Source: Steromphala cineraria (Eukaryota; Mollusca; Gastropoda; Trochida; Trochidae). Taken from it: a stretch of 64,000 bases of DNA. Made by a program: the position numbers and the translations under genes. Below, in pieces: positions 47,916 through 61,077 of the stretch (the first letter of the stretch is position 1; every line of letters starts with the position of its first letter). The DNA lies in NCBI GenBank assembly GCA_916613615.1, contig OU744736.1, positions 5,420,330 to 5,484,329 on the forward strand. The letters run 5' to 3'. The notes under the pieces were generated by a model. The model did not search any database. It was not told the origin of the DNA and was given only the letters and a program-made list of their open reading frames with translations.

Positions 47916-49204
47916 GGTTTTGTAGATAACCTTTAGGAAATCGGTTAAGTATATTTATGGATGGACTTTTTAATGGTGGGTCTCATCACGGCTGAACGTA
48001 TGCTTTTGAAGTTCATATTCCAGAATGTCACAATAACAATATTCAAGTGTATTGAAAGGTTATCATGTGCCATAACAACTGTAATCTCTTGTTGCCTTTA
48101 TTTGTGTTTGACACACAATTAAGAAATACTTTGTCATTCAGGAGTAATTCTCCTCTGTATGAATATAGAAGACAGAGCTAAACCATTCAACAGTAGGTGA
48201 AACATTTTCTTGAATAATTGATCAATGCCATCATGCCATCAGTGCCAATGCTTACATTTAGTTATTGTTAATGATGTTGATGAAAGCTTGGCTAGACTTC
48301 TTTGTAGACGCTTCCTACACTAAATAAACTGTAAATGTTAAGATCAAAGCAACTCAGATTTTATATTGTCTGATTTGTATCCCAAGCATGATTTAGATAA
48401 ATCTTATTCTTATCCAAAGCCAATAATAATAATAGCAATTACTTTGAACAAAGAGAATGATCCAAGACTGTGAAGTAATTTGTCATCTGGGTGGTGACGG
48501 TAATGTGAAATGAAAATGCTGTCATCATCAACAGGAATTTGTTTATCTAAAAAGATCAGCTGAAAATAAAAAGGGACAATGACTATAGTTTTCTGTAATG
48601 AATAAAGCGGAAAGTTACGGACGTTTATATACAATAGAAATGAGGCATTATTACATAAACATGTGTTTGACTAAAAGTAAATGAAATTAGTTATAATTGT
48701 GTTAATAACTTTGTAACTCAGAAGACTCACTAGTGTGGATATAAACCTTAGACTACCATACATAACATAAACTGAAATTTGACATATATTGTTTCATTGT
48801 TGCGGATGACCGTTTCCCCGTAGAAGACGTTACGCTAAAAATATTATAATAAATTAAAAAAATAATAATTTAAAAAAAAACAAAATTTTTTAGATTTCTT
48901 TTTTTAAAAAACTTTAGAATCTGTGGCCCAATGGAATGTATGAATAAAACTTCAAGACAAATACTTTCTGTTTGAGCTGAAAATAATTTGATTATTGCAA
49001 ATCACAGAAACCACTTGGGTGTTCATTAAGTTATTTTACTATAATAAATTTTATCCCAACAAACGAAAACTTCTTTAATGTATCATATTATTACATTCAT
49101 ATGGCAAACAATACATGTTGGGTGTCTTCCTCGATCATGATCATCACAATCCTTATACATTGTATTGCAACATCAACTGGATTCGCATTTTACAGAGGAG
49201 CAAT
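47916..49204 (-). repeat. Unit B inverted copy 2 (with exon-like block)
   Basis: It matches 10,380-11,700 in reverse: TGTAGATAACCTTTAGGAAATC with 11,610, the exon-like block, GACCGTTTCCCCGTAGAAGAC with 10,755, and CATCAACTGGATTCGCATTT with 10,420. It is broken at the right by the histone fragment. Confidence 0.75.
48443..48559 (-). CDS. Candidate internal exon, 39 codons, unknown gene (copy 2)
   Basis: It is the mirror copy of 11,009-11,125, with an acceptor (CCTTTTTATTTTCAG) at 48,560 and a GTAATT donor at 48,442. The peptide keeps DKQIP, DDDSIF, PDDKLLHSLGS and SLFK, with V for I, S for P and H for N. An open frame continues upstream through the acceptor to an ATG at 48,634, but that part (MYINVRNFPL) is intronic by analogy and has no independent support. 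No partner exon was identified nearby. Confidence 0.5.
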
Positions 49205-49531
<327 letters not shown>

Positions 49532-50159
49532 TCATATGTAACAAACCAGACATAATGCCTTGTGAGTCACTGTCTCCTATCTTTATGATCCGCGTGTCAA
49601 TATGATAGCATCAGTTGCATTATAGAACATTGGTTTGTAATGCAAATGGTTTCCGTTTACCATCAGGGCGACATACACCAGAAAATGTTCCAGACGTTTT
49701 GTAGCCAATGCAAGACATTTGAAAGTATCCTGCTGTATTACAGCTAAGCTAAGTAAAGTATATAGAGGATATCTGTCTTTTCTTGACTTATACCATGTTT
49801 ATCTCATCAAGTGAGGTTGAAAGGTTGACGGGAAGCTTTATCTCCTTTTTCATAAAACACTTCACATCATTGCTGCATTCACATACTGAAGTAAATCGTC
49901 CTACATGATAAAGGTTTCGCTTTATAATTCACAAAGGTGATACAGATCCATGATGAGGTTGCAACTAAGATGATAGAAAAGTATCATGATATGCAATGCT
50001 TTGAAAACATAGTTTAGAATTACAAACAACATTCTCAAACGCGTGCCTTACAATTTAAGAAATTGGATTACGAAGTTACCTGGGAGAAAAAGTGTTGTGA
50101 ATTGATTTTAATTGACATATGTCTTTGTTACCAATTTAATCATGTCACCTTAATTGTAA

Positions 50160-52600
50160 TTTTCTACCTAATATTAGATAAAAAGCAATGTTGAATCTCT
50201 GGTATCTTCTGACAATTTATGTGATTGATTGAAAACCAATCTGTTATAAGACAATTTATGGTTAATTTAGACCTAAGTATTCACCACGTTTTCTGTATAA
50301 TTCTTTTTTTCTTTACCTTTCTTGTTCTAAACAAAGATTTGCAAGTATCGTTTTTTTCCCGGAAACTTTTCATTGGCCCTATTTTCTTTCAACTACAAAC
50401 AAAAGATTACTTCTTATGTAAATGATGATATCTGATATATGTCAATACACATGTACATTGATCACTGACACTGTACTTATCTATCAGTCAACAAGGTAAA
50501 TGATATGGAAAACAAAAGACTAACCTTCTATTCTTTTTCTTTCATTTGTGGTTGACATTTACATCAGAAACTCAAAATGATTCTGACATTCATATGAAAA
50601 AAGAACCCTTTCTACTTCAAGAGAGAATACACGAGGTTTGATTAACAGACAATATTTAATGTGTCAAGCAGGGTACACATGTATTCATACATCCCTTAGA
50701 AAATTTAAGCCTTTGTATATTTGTCATATGAAATTAATCCTATTTTGATCTTTTTATTGATTGATTTTTTTACAAAGATGACAATGTAGCATAATGTAAG
50801 TAATGTATTTCAAACTTTTAGAGTTGAACTTCTGTTACTCATCAGCATTGTATCAAATGAACATAGCTCTGTCTTGAGGCAACATAACATATGGAAAAAG
50901 CAAGGCAACATCACAATCTGAGTACTTTTATGTTCATTCAAAATATCATTCAATTTCAAAATATTATTGATATTGTATGTTTAAACTAAAAAAATGGTTA
51001 TGATTCATTTACTTTTGTAATGAATATACATGTTATGAAAATCAACATACAGCTTACTGAGTGAGTCACCCTTCATTCATCTTAAACAATTTCAACATCT
51101 TACTTCTTTTGAAAAGATTAACAACACTTAATTCTAAAAACACATTCAACGGATGATAGTATGCAATCTGCGACACCTTACACTGGTTTCTTCAATCAAA
51201 TACTTTCCCTCCAGGCAGTGCAATCAATCTGACAATTAGGCACACAATACCCACATTTCAGGATTGGGTGAAATGCACAATATATGAGAGTTTAAAATTG
51301 TGACCAGACTGAGTTTGATGCAGAGAATGGATATCTTTCAAAAAATACATTAATATGGAATAGAACAATGTCCTTGCAAACTGGTCAAGGTATCTTGACA
51401 TTGTATGTGCTGAATCTACATTTATTGGCTTTTTTTTAACATTTCACATCGAATTGTACAGGAATACCATCAAACACCGTTCCCTAAAAATGCTTATTCT
51501 CAAGGAATAATATATACTCTTGTCTACTGTCGATTCAACCCGTGTTTATTTGGTTGCTCAAACATTTTCTGTTAGCAAAATCTATTCGTCCTTTTGAATC
51601 CAGATGAATAACAAAAATGATAGATACTCTTACTATTTGGAAAAACGACTTTGATTTTCGAAACATTTTGGTATCACTGAATCAATTTGGAAAGTTTTTT
51701 TTAAAACAATCAGATTCAAACATGTTAACAGTTTAATATGTCATTGGTATCCTAATCAGTGGGAGAGGTTCCTTATATTTACTGCCAGACCCAGGAGTAA
51801 GATAAACTCTGGTTGAAACTTTATAAGTAAGCAGTTATTTTCAGATTTTATTCTATTCCATAATACTAAATACTCACGTCAGGGTATGCGTTGCATACAG
51901 GCGCTTTCTTCTGCTTAAATGTGCAAGGCATAAAACATATAATCTTTGTGAATTTCTCTCCTTACTTTCAAACCTATGATAAGGTATAATTGATTGTAAT
52001 CTATGCATAGTTTAAGCCCTTGAACACTGTTTGCTTTCCATTAACGCTTAGATTAGCCATCAACATTTAAAGATATCAGTACAACAGTTGTATTTGGAAA
52101 TGGAATTTAAGACGAAATGTTGTGAGCAAAACCGATAACAATGTTAAAGAACTTGTGGTCATTATTAAATGATAACTATCATAACAATTCCCAGTTATCT
52201 CTTTTCTAACAAACACCTTAAGAAATAGAAGATTTACAAAATCAATACCGATACTGTGCGCTCAGTATAGGGTTTGTCTACTGGTGATGAAGGAAAATAT
52301 TTCATTGATGTCGACACAAAGGAATTAATCAATTTGTCCAAGCAACAGGAGGTTAATCAATTTGGCTAGACACCACAGAATTATTCAATTGGTACCAAGG
52401 GAAATATAATTGGATCCCATGTGTATGAGAAGTTACTTCGTTTCTTGTTTATGTCGACAAAATATGACTTTTTCTTGATTCGTGCTATTGTTGACAACCT
52501 TTTTGTACTATTGTTATCTATGATTTCAGATAACTGCATAAGTGTCTCCATTCAAAAGTTATGATAATAATTATACAAAGATGATTTTAAATTAAAATGA
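50160..52600 (-). repeat. Unit A inverted copy
   Basis: It is the reverse partner of 1,140-3,560. Examples are AACAATTCCCAGTTATCTCTTTTC at 52,183 with 1,455, and AACACATTCAACGGATGATAG at 51,139 with 2,715. Interruptions are small. No frame is preserved in the unit's direction. Confidence 0.75.
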
Positions 52601-52965
52601 GAGTGTCGTTGATTGATTGATTTGAGTAACACATAAAATATTGCAAAATATTATACAAATTCTTCAGTAAAAACTTACATTTGATATTAATACCGTTTGT
52701 TTTTGAATTTTTTAAATCTTAACCTTTTAAAACCTATACGTCATTTTCTTGTTCTTCAAAGACTTTATTTTTCTGAAAATTTGATACGAATAATCCTTTC
52801 AAACAAACAAATAGGAACAATGCTTATTCAAATCGTTATCTTTGACTATGCTTGACTACAGTACAGGAAGGGCACAATACGGGTGAAAACTACAAAATGA
52901 ATAGGGGTTGATATACATTTAATAACATGGTCAGTAGCATTATGAAGGATGATTTAGCAGATAAT

Positions 52966-53260
52966 CCTACTGTGTTTTTTAATTTTCGTGGTCTTACGTA
53001 GATTCGATACCTGTTCATGTCATTCGGAGCCGAATGCGTTAGCGTGATGCTTCGAATGTAACATTAACGGTATCGAAATTGTGTTAAACCACGAACATTA
53101 AAAACACAGTAGGTTTCTCTCCATTCTACCATGACGAGTTTTTTTAGCGTTTTAAATGTCATTTCGTTTCTACCGCGTAACGTCATTTGTGCTTCGGTCA
53201 ATACTGTGACGCCATAATGTCTTGTGCTTATGACGTCAAAGGTTGACGACACTGTTGACA
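52966..53260 (+). mobile_element. Palindrome-headed repeat, family 4
   Basis: An imperfect inverted repeat of 148 bp (52,966-53,113) has outer arms CCTACTGTGTTTTT and inner arms around GATTCGATACC and ATTCGGAGC. The body that follows has CGTAACGTCATTTG, CTGTGACGCCATAA and TATGACGTCAAAGG. I see no CCAATCRGA box. The right boundary is not defined. Confidence 0.5.
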
Positions 53261-53299
53261 TCACTCAAACCAAAACCAGTTGCGGTAGCTTATTGATCT

Positions 53300-54085
53300 A
53301 AATTCAGCCTTTCGCGTAAAATTACACTATTTCCTGGACATAAACATGCATGATAATGATGCGAACCAAACTCTACTTATATAAACGTACGGATAGTACA
53401 ATGATAAAAGACGTTTAGTTTGTATTCAGGCGAAGCAACTCCCGAAGCGTACGATGACTGTATGCATGTCGACTCGTTCGTTTCTATGGCAGTGTGTGTT
53501 AACCTCGGTGAATCACCCTTCATAAAAATCGTTGTTCGAACGTAGGTTCGACCATAGAAATAACCCAATGAAATACGAGGATTTTGAAATGTCATGGTAG
53601 AATGTTTCTTAACATCGATTTACAGTTAAGTTGTGTATAATTCTTGGTAGCCTCATTAAAGTTGATAAATGTGCATACGTTTTTTGGACTGCATTCGTAA
53701 GCGAATATTTGATTGTAACAATAAGTGAAATCATGTAACTAAAAAAAACCTTACATGTATATAGAAAGTGAAATTTAAAATTATATTACAAATAAAGGGA
53801 ATTCTTGGGATTAGCGTGATGTCTTTTTTTTTCCAAAACATACACTTTTCTATATTCGTCTGTGTTCAATACATCTTTGATTTCTTTATTTTTCTACATA
53901 ATAAATGTAATCTGGATGCTTGTAAAGACCGGTTCATGTTAATTTTGCGAGATAATCATACAGTTCCTAATTGGATGACACCAGTAATCACATCTTTAAG
54001 TTAGATGGTTTTTATGTATTACGTGTTCACACTTTGCATACACATAAAGTGTTACATTTTACATATCTATTAATGAATGCAGGGA
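53300..54085. other. No recognised feature
   Basis: It contains short frames on both strands without motifs. Some GC-richer sequence at 53,380-53,560 may belong to the preceding repeat. Confidence 0.4.
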
Positions 54086-54089
54086 ATTT

Positions 54090-54250
54090 CAGTTATGTTT
54101 CTCAATATAAGAATAGTGGTCTGAAACTTAAACTCTAATATTTAACCTTTATCGCACAAATTCTTTCTACATTCTTTTGACTATCTGGTAATTTTTTAAC
54201 AATGATTGATGGTCAGTTGTTGACTTTTTAAGAATATTCTTTTCCGAAAA
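54090..54250 (-). repeat. End of unit A inverted copy (homology breakpoint)
   Basis: GTGGTCTGAAAC, AATATTTAACCTTTATCGCAC, TCTACATTCTTTTG and GATGGTCAGTT match 720-930 in reverse. To the right the similarity stops abruptly near 54,250 (720 on the other side), marking a duplication breakpoint or a later insertion. Confidence 0.65.
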
Positions 54251-54952
54251 TGGATTGAAATCCCTTCAATATCTCAGTAACCTATCTGCACCACATATGT
54301 CATGCAAAGTAATAATTAATATGAGAACATCAATATTCATGCAAATATTTGTTCATCATGCAGAATGCTATAGCAAATATTCAACTGTTATAATTTCAAC
54401 ATGTTTCTGTTCATCTTCAAATCCATGCATGAACTTTCCAAAATACACATAATGACACCTATGATTTTTCAATATCTTTTATGTTTGAAAATAAAACAAA
54501 TCCATCTCATTGTTCAAATTGATGGCTTAAAGATAATTGTGAAGGGGCTGATTTTTTGTGAATTTCAAAGATTTATTGATGAATTTATTTACATCAAACT
54601 TTATTACTTTGGTTTGTTAGATTATAATATAATTTTGGAAGATAGCAAATTTCTAAAGATTTGAAGATTGTTCATTCAGGAAGCTGCTCACGTTTCATAT
54701 CATGCAAGTCCTGAAATAGTTAGTCTGGACTTTTTGGAATTGATTACTAATAACCTTCCTACATACTGCGGATCCTTACAAAGCTCACATGTCCTTCAAA
54801 AGAATAGTTGCTTAAAAATATTCACGATATTCTATGGTTGTTACAGAAACGCCATTTCAATTATGAGATTGAGTACGTCTTATGCTTGATGTATAATAAT
54901 CGATATGAACGAAATAAATATCAATGGCAGGGTTCCAGCCTGGGACATGTTC

Positions 54953-55214
54953 AGTCTAAGTAAACCTAGCCTCAATATTATCCGTTTCACTCCTATACGG
55001 AGTCTAGCAAGGCCCAGAAGAGGGTCGCGTCAGTCGACCTTTCTGCGACCTATGACCCTCCAACTTTAAACGTGCAAAGGCAGATTATTGTGGCTTAGTA
55101 AGATGCGTTCTGATTGGTCAATTCGATTCGTGGACTGACGCGACCCTCTGCTATGCCTTTCTAGACTCAGTATAGGAGTGAAACGGATGATATTAGGCTA
55201 GGTTTACTTAGACT
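54953..55214. mobile_element. MITE with about 75-bp terminal inverted repeats
   Basis: Ends read AGTCTAAGTAAACCTAGCCT inward, and similarity continues through ATCCGTTTCACTCCTATAC and GAGGGTCGCGTCAGTC. ACATGTTC occurs at 54,945-54,952, next to the left end, and at 55,219-55,226, four bases beyond the right end, so an 8-bp target duplication is likely. The 262-bp element has no coding capacity. Its centre holds TTCTGATTGGTCAATTCG, an inverted CCAAT box. Confidence 0.85.
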
Positions 55215-55229
55215 GGAGACATGTTCTTC

Positions 55230-56395
55230 TCCTGGACATTAATAATTGTTATTGCTACAGATGCTTGAGAGACACTTAATCTGATACTCTAACATTATGC
55301 ATGTACTCTGTAGATTCCAGTGTTAGTGACGAGAATCATTTATCCCACTAAGATACGAGAAAGTGCCAGACCCATGAATTTGAATCAAATTTGCAAGAAT
55401 TCCATCAATATTATTATCGGTAATAGTAAATGTGAAAAATTGTCTTGCAAAAGCCGACCAGAGAACTTAAGGTCGGATGAGAATGGGTTCCGATAGTTTC
55501 ATTAGTCAAGTCCAAATCTATTTAAATGGGAGTATGTTTGATTTCTATTTATTAACAGATTAAAGGCACACACAGTTTGGGTCCATAAAAATAAATTACC
55601 TTTACCCAAGGACGCTTGCATGAAATACACATCATTGGTTTTAGAGACTGATATGCATTGTAGATTTACTTTGTAACTTTGAGGATGCAGCCGTCGTTCA
55701 CAGATGAGAATACCCAGGTTACAAACATATACTTTCACTTGTGAAAATGGTCACACTGAATTGTCCATATTTAAAAGAGGACAATCTGACATTTGTCTCT
55801 TATTCATATGTGGAACATTTTAATATAGTTGCTACGTCTGTTGGGTTGTAGAGCAGTGTGTAGACCGTACCCTCACCGCCCTCATGTCAGGGATAGCTTC
55901 CGGGCCTCAGCTTACCAAAATAAAACTTTAAAAAATTGGAGTAATTGCTTCCCTTTTTGGCACTGAAGATTATAGAGAGAAGCTTGGACTGTCACTCAAT
56001 AGTGACTGACAGTTGCAGAAGGCACAAAACATTTATTTTAAAAAGTGCAAAGAATTAAAACAAAATATTTTAGTTGTTTCATGATTACTATAACACTTTT
56101 GAATACCCTCATGACCAAATCATACGTCCCATTACACACTCGACTCCCGAAGTTTAAGTTCATATACAACTAAGCACTTTCATCCTTAAAGTAAAATCCA
56201 TAGTGTTGAATTTTGAATCATTTTACACAAGGTCTAGACTTGAATATATATTTATATTATACAGAATAGAATATATATATTTAAATGCACTGCTGTATAA
56301 CAAGGATTCTTTTCCATAGCTACGATAATTTGTCAAAGATCTAATTAAAAAGCTTAATGTGGAGATTCCAAATAAATTGAAGCTATATGTTCTCT
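55230..56395. other. No gene; possible degenerate SINE piece
   Basis: The 55,835-55,925 stretch (GGGTTGTAGAGCAGTGTG, then GCCTCAGC) is unusually GC-rich and could be a decayed SINE, but no good A or B box is present. Elsewhere nothing is seen. Confidence 0.35.
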
Positions 56396-56399
56396 GTCT

Positions 56400-57695
56400 G
56401 TTAGTTTAGAACTTTTTATTAGCTTAAACTCAAAACATTTTGTATTAATTGACTATCAAAAGCAATCACACAGGCTTGCTCATTAGTCTCCATTTAGATG
56501 CAAAGCCCACGTTAATCCAAGTATTTTCGTGCACAGAATTTCAGAGTCACTTTTAAGGTCAGAATACACATAAAACACGCTTTGTCAGATCATGAGTTAT
56601 CAGGAATAACAATTGTCAATATCAAAGGGAGGGTTATCTTCACTTCAATATTACTTACTTTGATATATCAAGTCCTCATGACTAATAGATTATTGGAGAA
56701 CTTCTTGACGTCAGGGCTATGAAGGAACCATTTTAAATTCAGTAGCTGGAAAGTCCATTGTGATTTTAAAAACAGAAGTGCTTAATATGTTAAGTGATAA
56801 TTCCAAAAGTTGATTGTTTTACAATTTTGAAAATCATCTATACACTTTCATTGGAACAGTCTAAATATTGAATTCCTTTATTCATAATTAATACAAATAT
56901 CTTCGGATAAGTGTTGACAGGGATGCCTTGTAAATCTTATCATTTCAATAAAAACATTTTACTGAAGACATTACATCAAAACAGACTACTTTAATTAACT
57001 GAAAACGTGGAATGGATTTGGTTTGAAGATATGAGAAAGCCTCAACTATTTTGAAGTTCTTACCTATTTTATGTTACCATTTCCTGTCATTAAAAGGGTT
57101 GTAGAATTGATAGTTATAAGTTCAATCAAGAAATCTATTTATTCGTTTTTATAACGTTGGCAATAAATCTTAATATCCAATTGTAAGAAACGTCTATTCC
57201 TTCACGTTGACCCAATAAAGAGACAATAAAAGCCTCATAAATTGCCTTCGTAAACACAAGAGGAAAGACAAATTACCTTAAGTCCTCCCAACGGGGAAAT
57301 ATAAATCATCTTCATTTTAGATTGCTTAACTTGATATGTCAGGGTAACCTCATCAAAAACAGAACGTTTTAAGTGCTCTTTGATATCAGGAACAATTTAC
57401 TCAAAACAATTGCTCAATTTCTGCATCAGAAAAAAGTGTAGTATGCCATCATGATTTAGATATCCATGAATTAACATCATAATTGAGCAGTTTGCTGAAG
57501 TATGAAAGGGTTCATTGGTTTCAACCAAACAGTAACAAAACTAAGGTGGCTTCTACAACTAGCTACAAATGCAATACTCATAGACATTTATACAACTAGA
57601 TTTATTACATAACTGTTCTGAACAATTAATGAACAATTCCTGTATAAACTATGAATCGAAGATGTTCATATCCTTTATGAAGACGTTTAGGAAAC
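56400..57695 (-). repeat. Unit D inverted copy, distal part
   Basis: It is the reverse partner of 25,640-28,000, including TTGCCTTCGTAAACACAAGAGG at 57,243 and TAAGTCCTCCCAACGGGGAAAT at 57,279. It lacks the 1.1 kb segment with the SINE and R1: the join lies at about 56,850-56,865 (TTCATTGGAACAGTC). Confidence 0.75.
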
Positions 57696-57699
57696 TTAA

Positions 57700-58250
57700 A
57701 GATGCTATATCGTACTTGCATTATTTTATTATTTTTAATGTATATGTTGTATTTTAAGAAGAATTTAGCGACCAACCTTTAGAAAATTGGACCGAAATTC
57801 ATCAAATAGGAGATAATTTACCAAAAAATACCGAAACGGCAGTCGACATAAGGGCGAATCAAGTATGGCCATTTCACAACTTCCGGTTTCTAAATGTACG
57901 CTTGAAAACCGTCTTTGTCGCGCTAAACTAGATTTTATATTCTTTTTCTCCAAATTAGGTATTCGTTGCTGACAAAGTTGATACCCATCGAACGCAATTA
58001 CGGTAGTTGAGACACGGTGTAAATCCTACAAGCATAATGATTACGTCACCGAAAGCGGGTTCGTTAAATGACATGCCCTCTCTAGGAGGGGTACTGTGCT
58101 TGAAACTTCGAAATAAGTATGTTATTGTTGATTAAACAATCTAGATATGATATCAAAATTTCGACGAAAGATTTTACTACAAAGTGATGTATTTCATTTC
58201 TCAAAAGCTAAGTTTCATCCTGAACCGCTTGCAAGTATGATACAGCATCT
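57700..58250. mobile_element. TTAA-flanked MITE, 551 bp
   Basis: TTAA at 57,696-57,699 and 58,251-58,254 flanks the inverted ends AGATGCT(A/G)TATC(G/A)TACTTGCA. The interior includes GTACGCTTG and ATTACGTCACCG and is GC-richer than the host. TTAA targets occur in piggyBac and Kolobok; these ends do not look like piggyBac, so Kolobok-like is the better guess. No transposase frame is present. Confidence 0.75.
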
Positions 58251-58945
58251 TTAAGTATTTTGTTCCATTCTCTTTCACATTCGTCAGTAGATAATGGTTC
58301 CTAAAATTTGAGCTTTCCAATTCAAACTTGATGACATTTTCGGGGTTTCTTTTGTTTTCAGAGTCCGTTTAGAAGCCTCGTTATGGTTGCAAGTTTACTA
58401 ACAACCAGTATTTCTTGGTGAAAATATCATGTAATTTAGATTTCGTTTCTACCTCAATTAAATCATTTCAGCTGAATGGAAACGTTTACCTGCCAATTGT
58501 CTCTCGTGCAAAATTTCATAGTATGGAAAATGAAATTCCCTCGAATATTCAATGTGGAGTCACTTCCTAAGAAACACATAAGCATTATTGCATTGTATCG
58601 AGCAAGTAAACAAATGCAAGGTGTTTAAAGCAGTTGCTGTTTAGTTATAACAACATAATTTGAGACATCAAAAATTTGTCCTTGGCAGTTGTGCACTTGG
58701 CAAAGGCAAGTCATCCTCATTGCACTCAGTCTACATCTCCCTCACGATAGCAGTGGAGCAATCTTGATAATAGTCGTTAAAATGAGAATTATTATAAATG
58801 AGTGTCGTTAAATATGCCTTGCAAGAGGATAGACACAAGCATTATTATGATTTATCATATATTTAAAGGCAATGAAACCTTAAATTCTTGAAAAATGTAC
58901 ATTAAATATACTTGTAATTTAACAAACATTCTGTTTCAGACTTAA

Positions 58946-59367
58946 AGGGACCATTCGAGCGGGGTATTTTTTTGTGGAAACGAAATTCAGGAGGACTGTC
59001 CTGTTTACAGTTATAAATGATTTTTACATGATAATTTCACACTTAAATTCAATTATGTTTGTAAGGTTAGCATTGCAGTTGTTAAAGATTAAACAATTTG
59101 CCAAAGAATAAAGTGTATCGCTCGAAAATTAAAAACATCGTGAAATGAAGCCAAGCTTCGAAGCTACGATCGTGGAATGCATTATTACGACAAAATGTTG
59201 TTGTAACTGTTAACTTTTATTATGAATTATTTGTGAATATACTCTTCTTATATCAGTCAAGTAATTATTTCTTTATTTTATTAATGAATAAGCATAATAC
59301 AGCACATTTGTTTTCTCGGAATGCTAACGTTTCAAAATGGCGGACGAAACGCGGTCGAGTGGTGCCT
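58946..59367. mobile_element. TTAA-flanked MITE, 422 bp
   Basis: TTAA at 58,942-58,945 and 59,368-59,371 flanks the inverted ends AGG(G/C)ACCA(T/C)TCGA(G/C)CG. The right part contains TTTCAAAATGGCGGACG. It is a different family from the MITE 700 bp to its left, although both use TTAA and begin with AG. Confidence 0.75.
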
Positions 59368-61077
59368 TTAAATGTGCTATTCAAGTTTCAGAATCACATT
59401 TCATTGAAAGGGTTCAGTAAATTTGGTCCCTTGACGAAATGTATTCCCCTCAAATAACCCAAAACCTTTAATAACTTTCTGAATTCGTATCTGAGCAGAT
59501 AACTGATATCCTTTTTGGGCTTATGTATAAAACATTCATGAATATTGCATGAAATAATGATTCCTCAAGGTGACATTAGGTTTGAAACATCTCACTTTCG
59601 GTACTAGACTTACCTTAAGTGATGAAATATGGATTGATATGAACAGCTTTTTTTGAATAAACCAAATTTAAGTACTCCCATGTTATGCAATCACGTGAAG
59701 TCCTGTATTTATTTATCAGAATTAACACAACTATCCATAACTTTAACAGACACTTAACTCTGACGTTCTACATGTCTTGAATGTTCAGAAAATTTCATAA
59801 GTATTAAGTTCAAGAACCAAATGAAGAAGAAAATACACGTTCTAACTTTATGGATTAACATTTTTTTCATTAAATGATCAGTGTTCATTATAGTTTCTCT
59901 GACATTTTACACATGTCAAGGCACTCCAGAAAATAAGATACTTTCGATTTCAAATAAGATAAATAAGGAACACAACACATTTTAAGTATATATATATTAT
60001 TTGCAACAGGTAAATTAATTCAACAATGAAGGCATAGCTTTGATAACATTTGCAACAAATTAGTTTAGGCCGAAGGTTTATTACTCAAAATATTGCTTGT
60101 ATCAGATATATTTACCAGTATTGATTTATTCTTATTAATATTTTTCAATTTCGACAACAGGAACATAATTGTATCACCTACATGCTTTTCGTTTTCATTG
60201 GATTATAAATCCCATGAATTTGCTTTAAAAAGAGGTTAGTTGTAGATGTAAGATGAAAAAAAATTTCAATTAACTTAACTAAAAGCTATCACAACTCTTG
60301 AATAAACTAGAAAGATAAGATCAGTGATCTTGTTCTAGACATGGTTCTTGAGTGCATATACAGTTGACGCTTTAATTTATTGTTGATGTCGAAAATCAAT
60401 GCAAAATCAATAAAATAAATAAAACGTCAGTTCAATACACAGTAGAAAGTTTACAACACGTGTTATGGCTTTTTTTTAAAAACTCCAATGGTAAAAGAAT
60501 GAACAACGTATCAAAAGATTCTGGTGCACCAAGCTAGAGTGATTTTCTAATTTGATCAGTCATATAGGAGTCAAATAAATGAGGTATACAGGAAACTTTC
60601 TGGAGCTGAATGCTAAATTATTACATAATGAATAATTTTGTTTCATTCAATGGCAGTCGGTTTCATTATTGAGCAATGACTTGATCTATCATAAAACAAA
60701 CATTTTGTTAACAATTTTCAATCTTGATGGATTCACTTGCAGAAAAGTATATTTAAGCTCCATTCCTTTCATCTTCAAGTCAAAAAGACTGCTCTGTTGT
60801 GCACCTACATCAAATCAATTCCTTGCCTTGTTCCAATAGTTACAATGTTGGTATTTATCAATCAAAATGGTTGCTGAAATGGAAGATAAGATGCGTTTTC
60901 TTTCATTTTCAGTTGACCTTTACACCAAACACACATCACTTTTATGAAAATAAATCTACAAAATAAATCATCTTGTATTACACGTTACAGGTTTTTGCTA
61001 CCAAATGGTAACATGTCACAACAGTAAAATATTTCCATGTTACTGCTTGTTGTTATCACTACTACGTATTCGATCTA

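Noticed and set aside
55835..55925. tRNA-related SINE
   Set aside because: GC-rich and vaguely tRNA-like, but no acceptable B box or flanking duplication.
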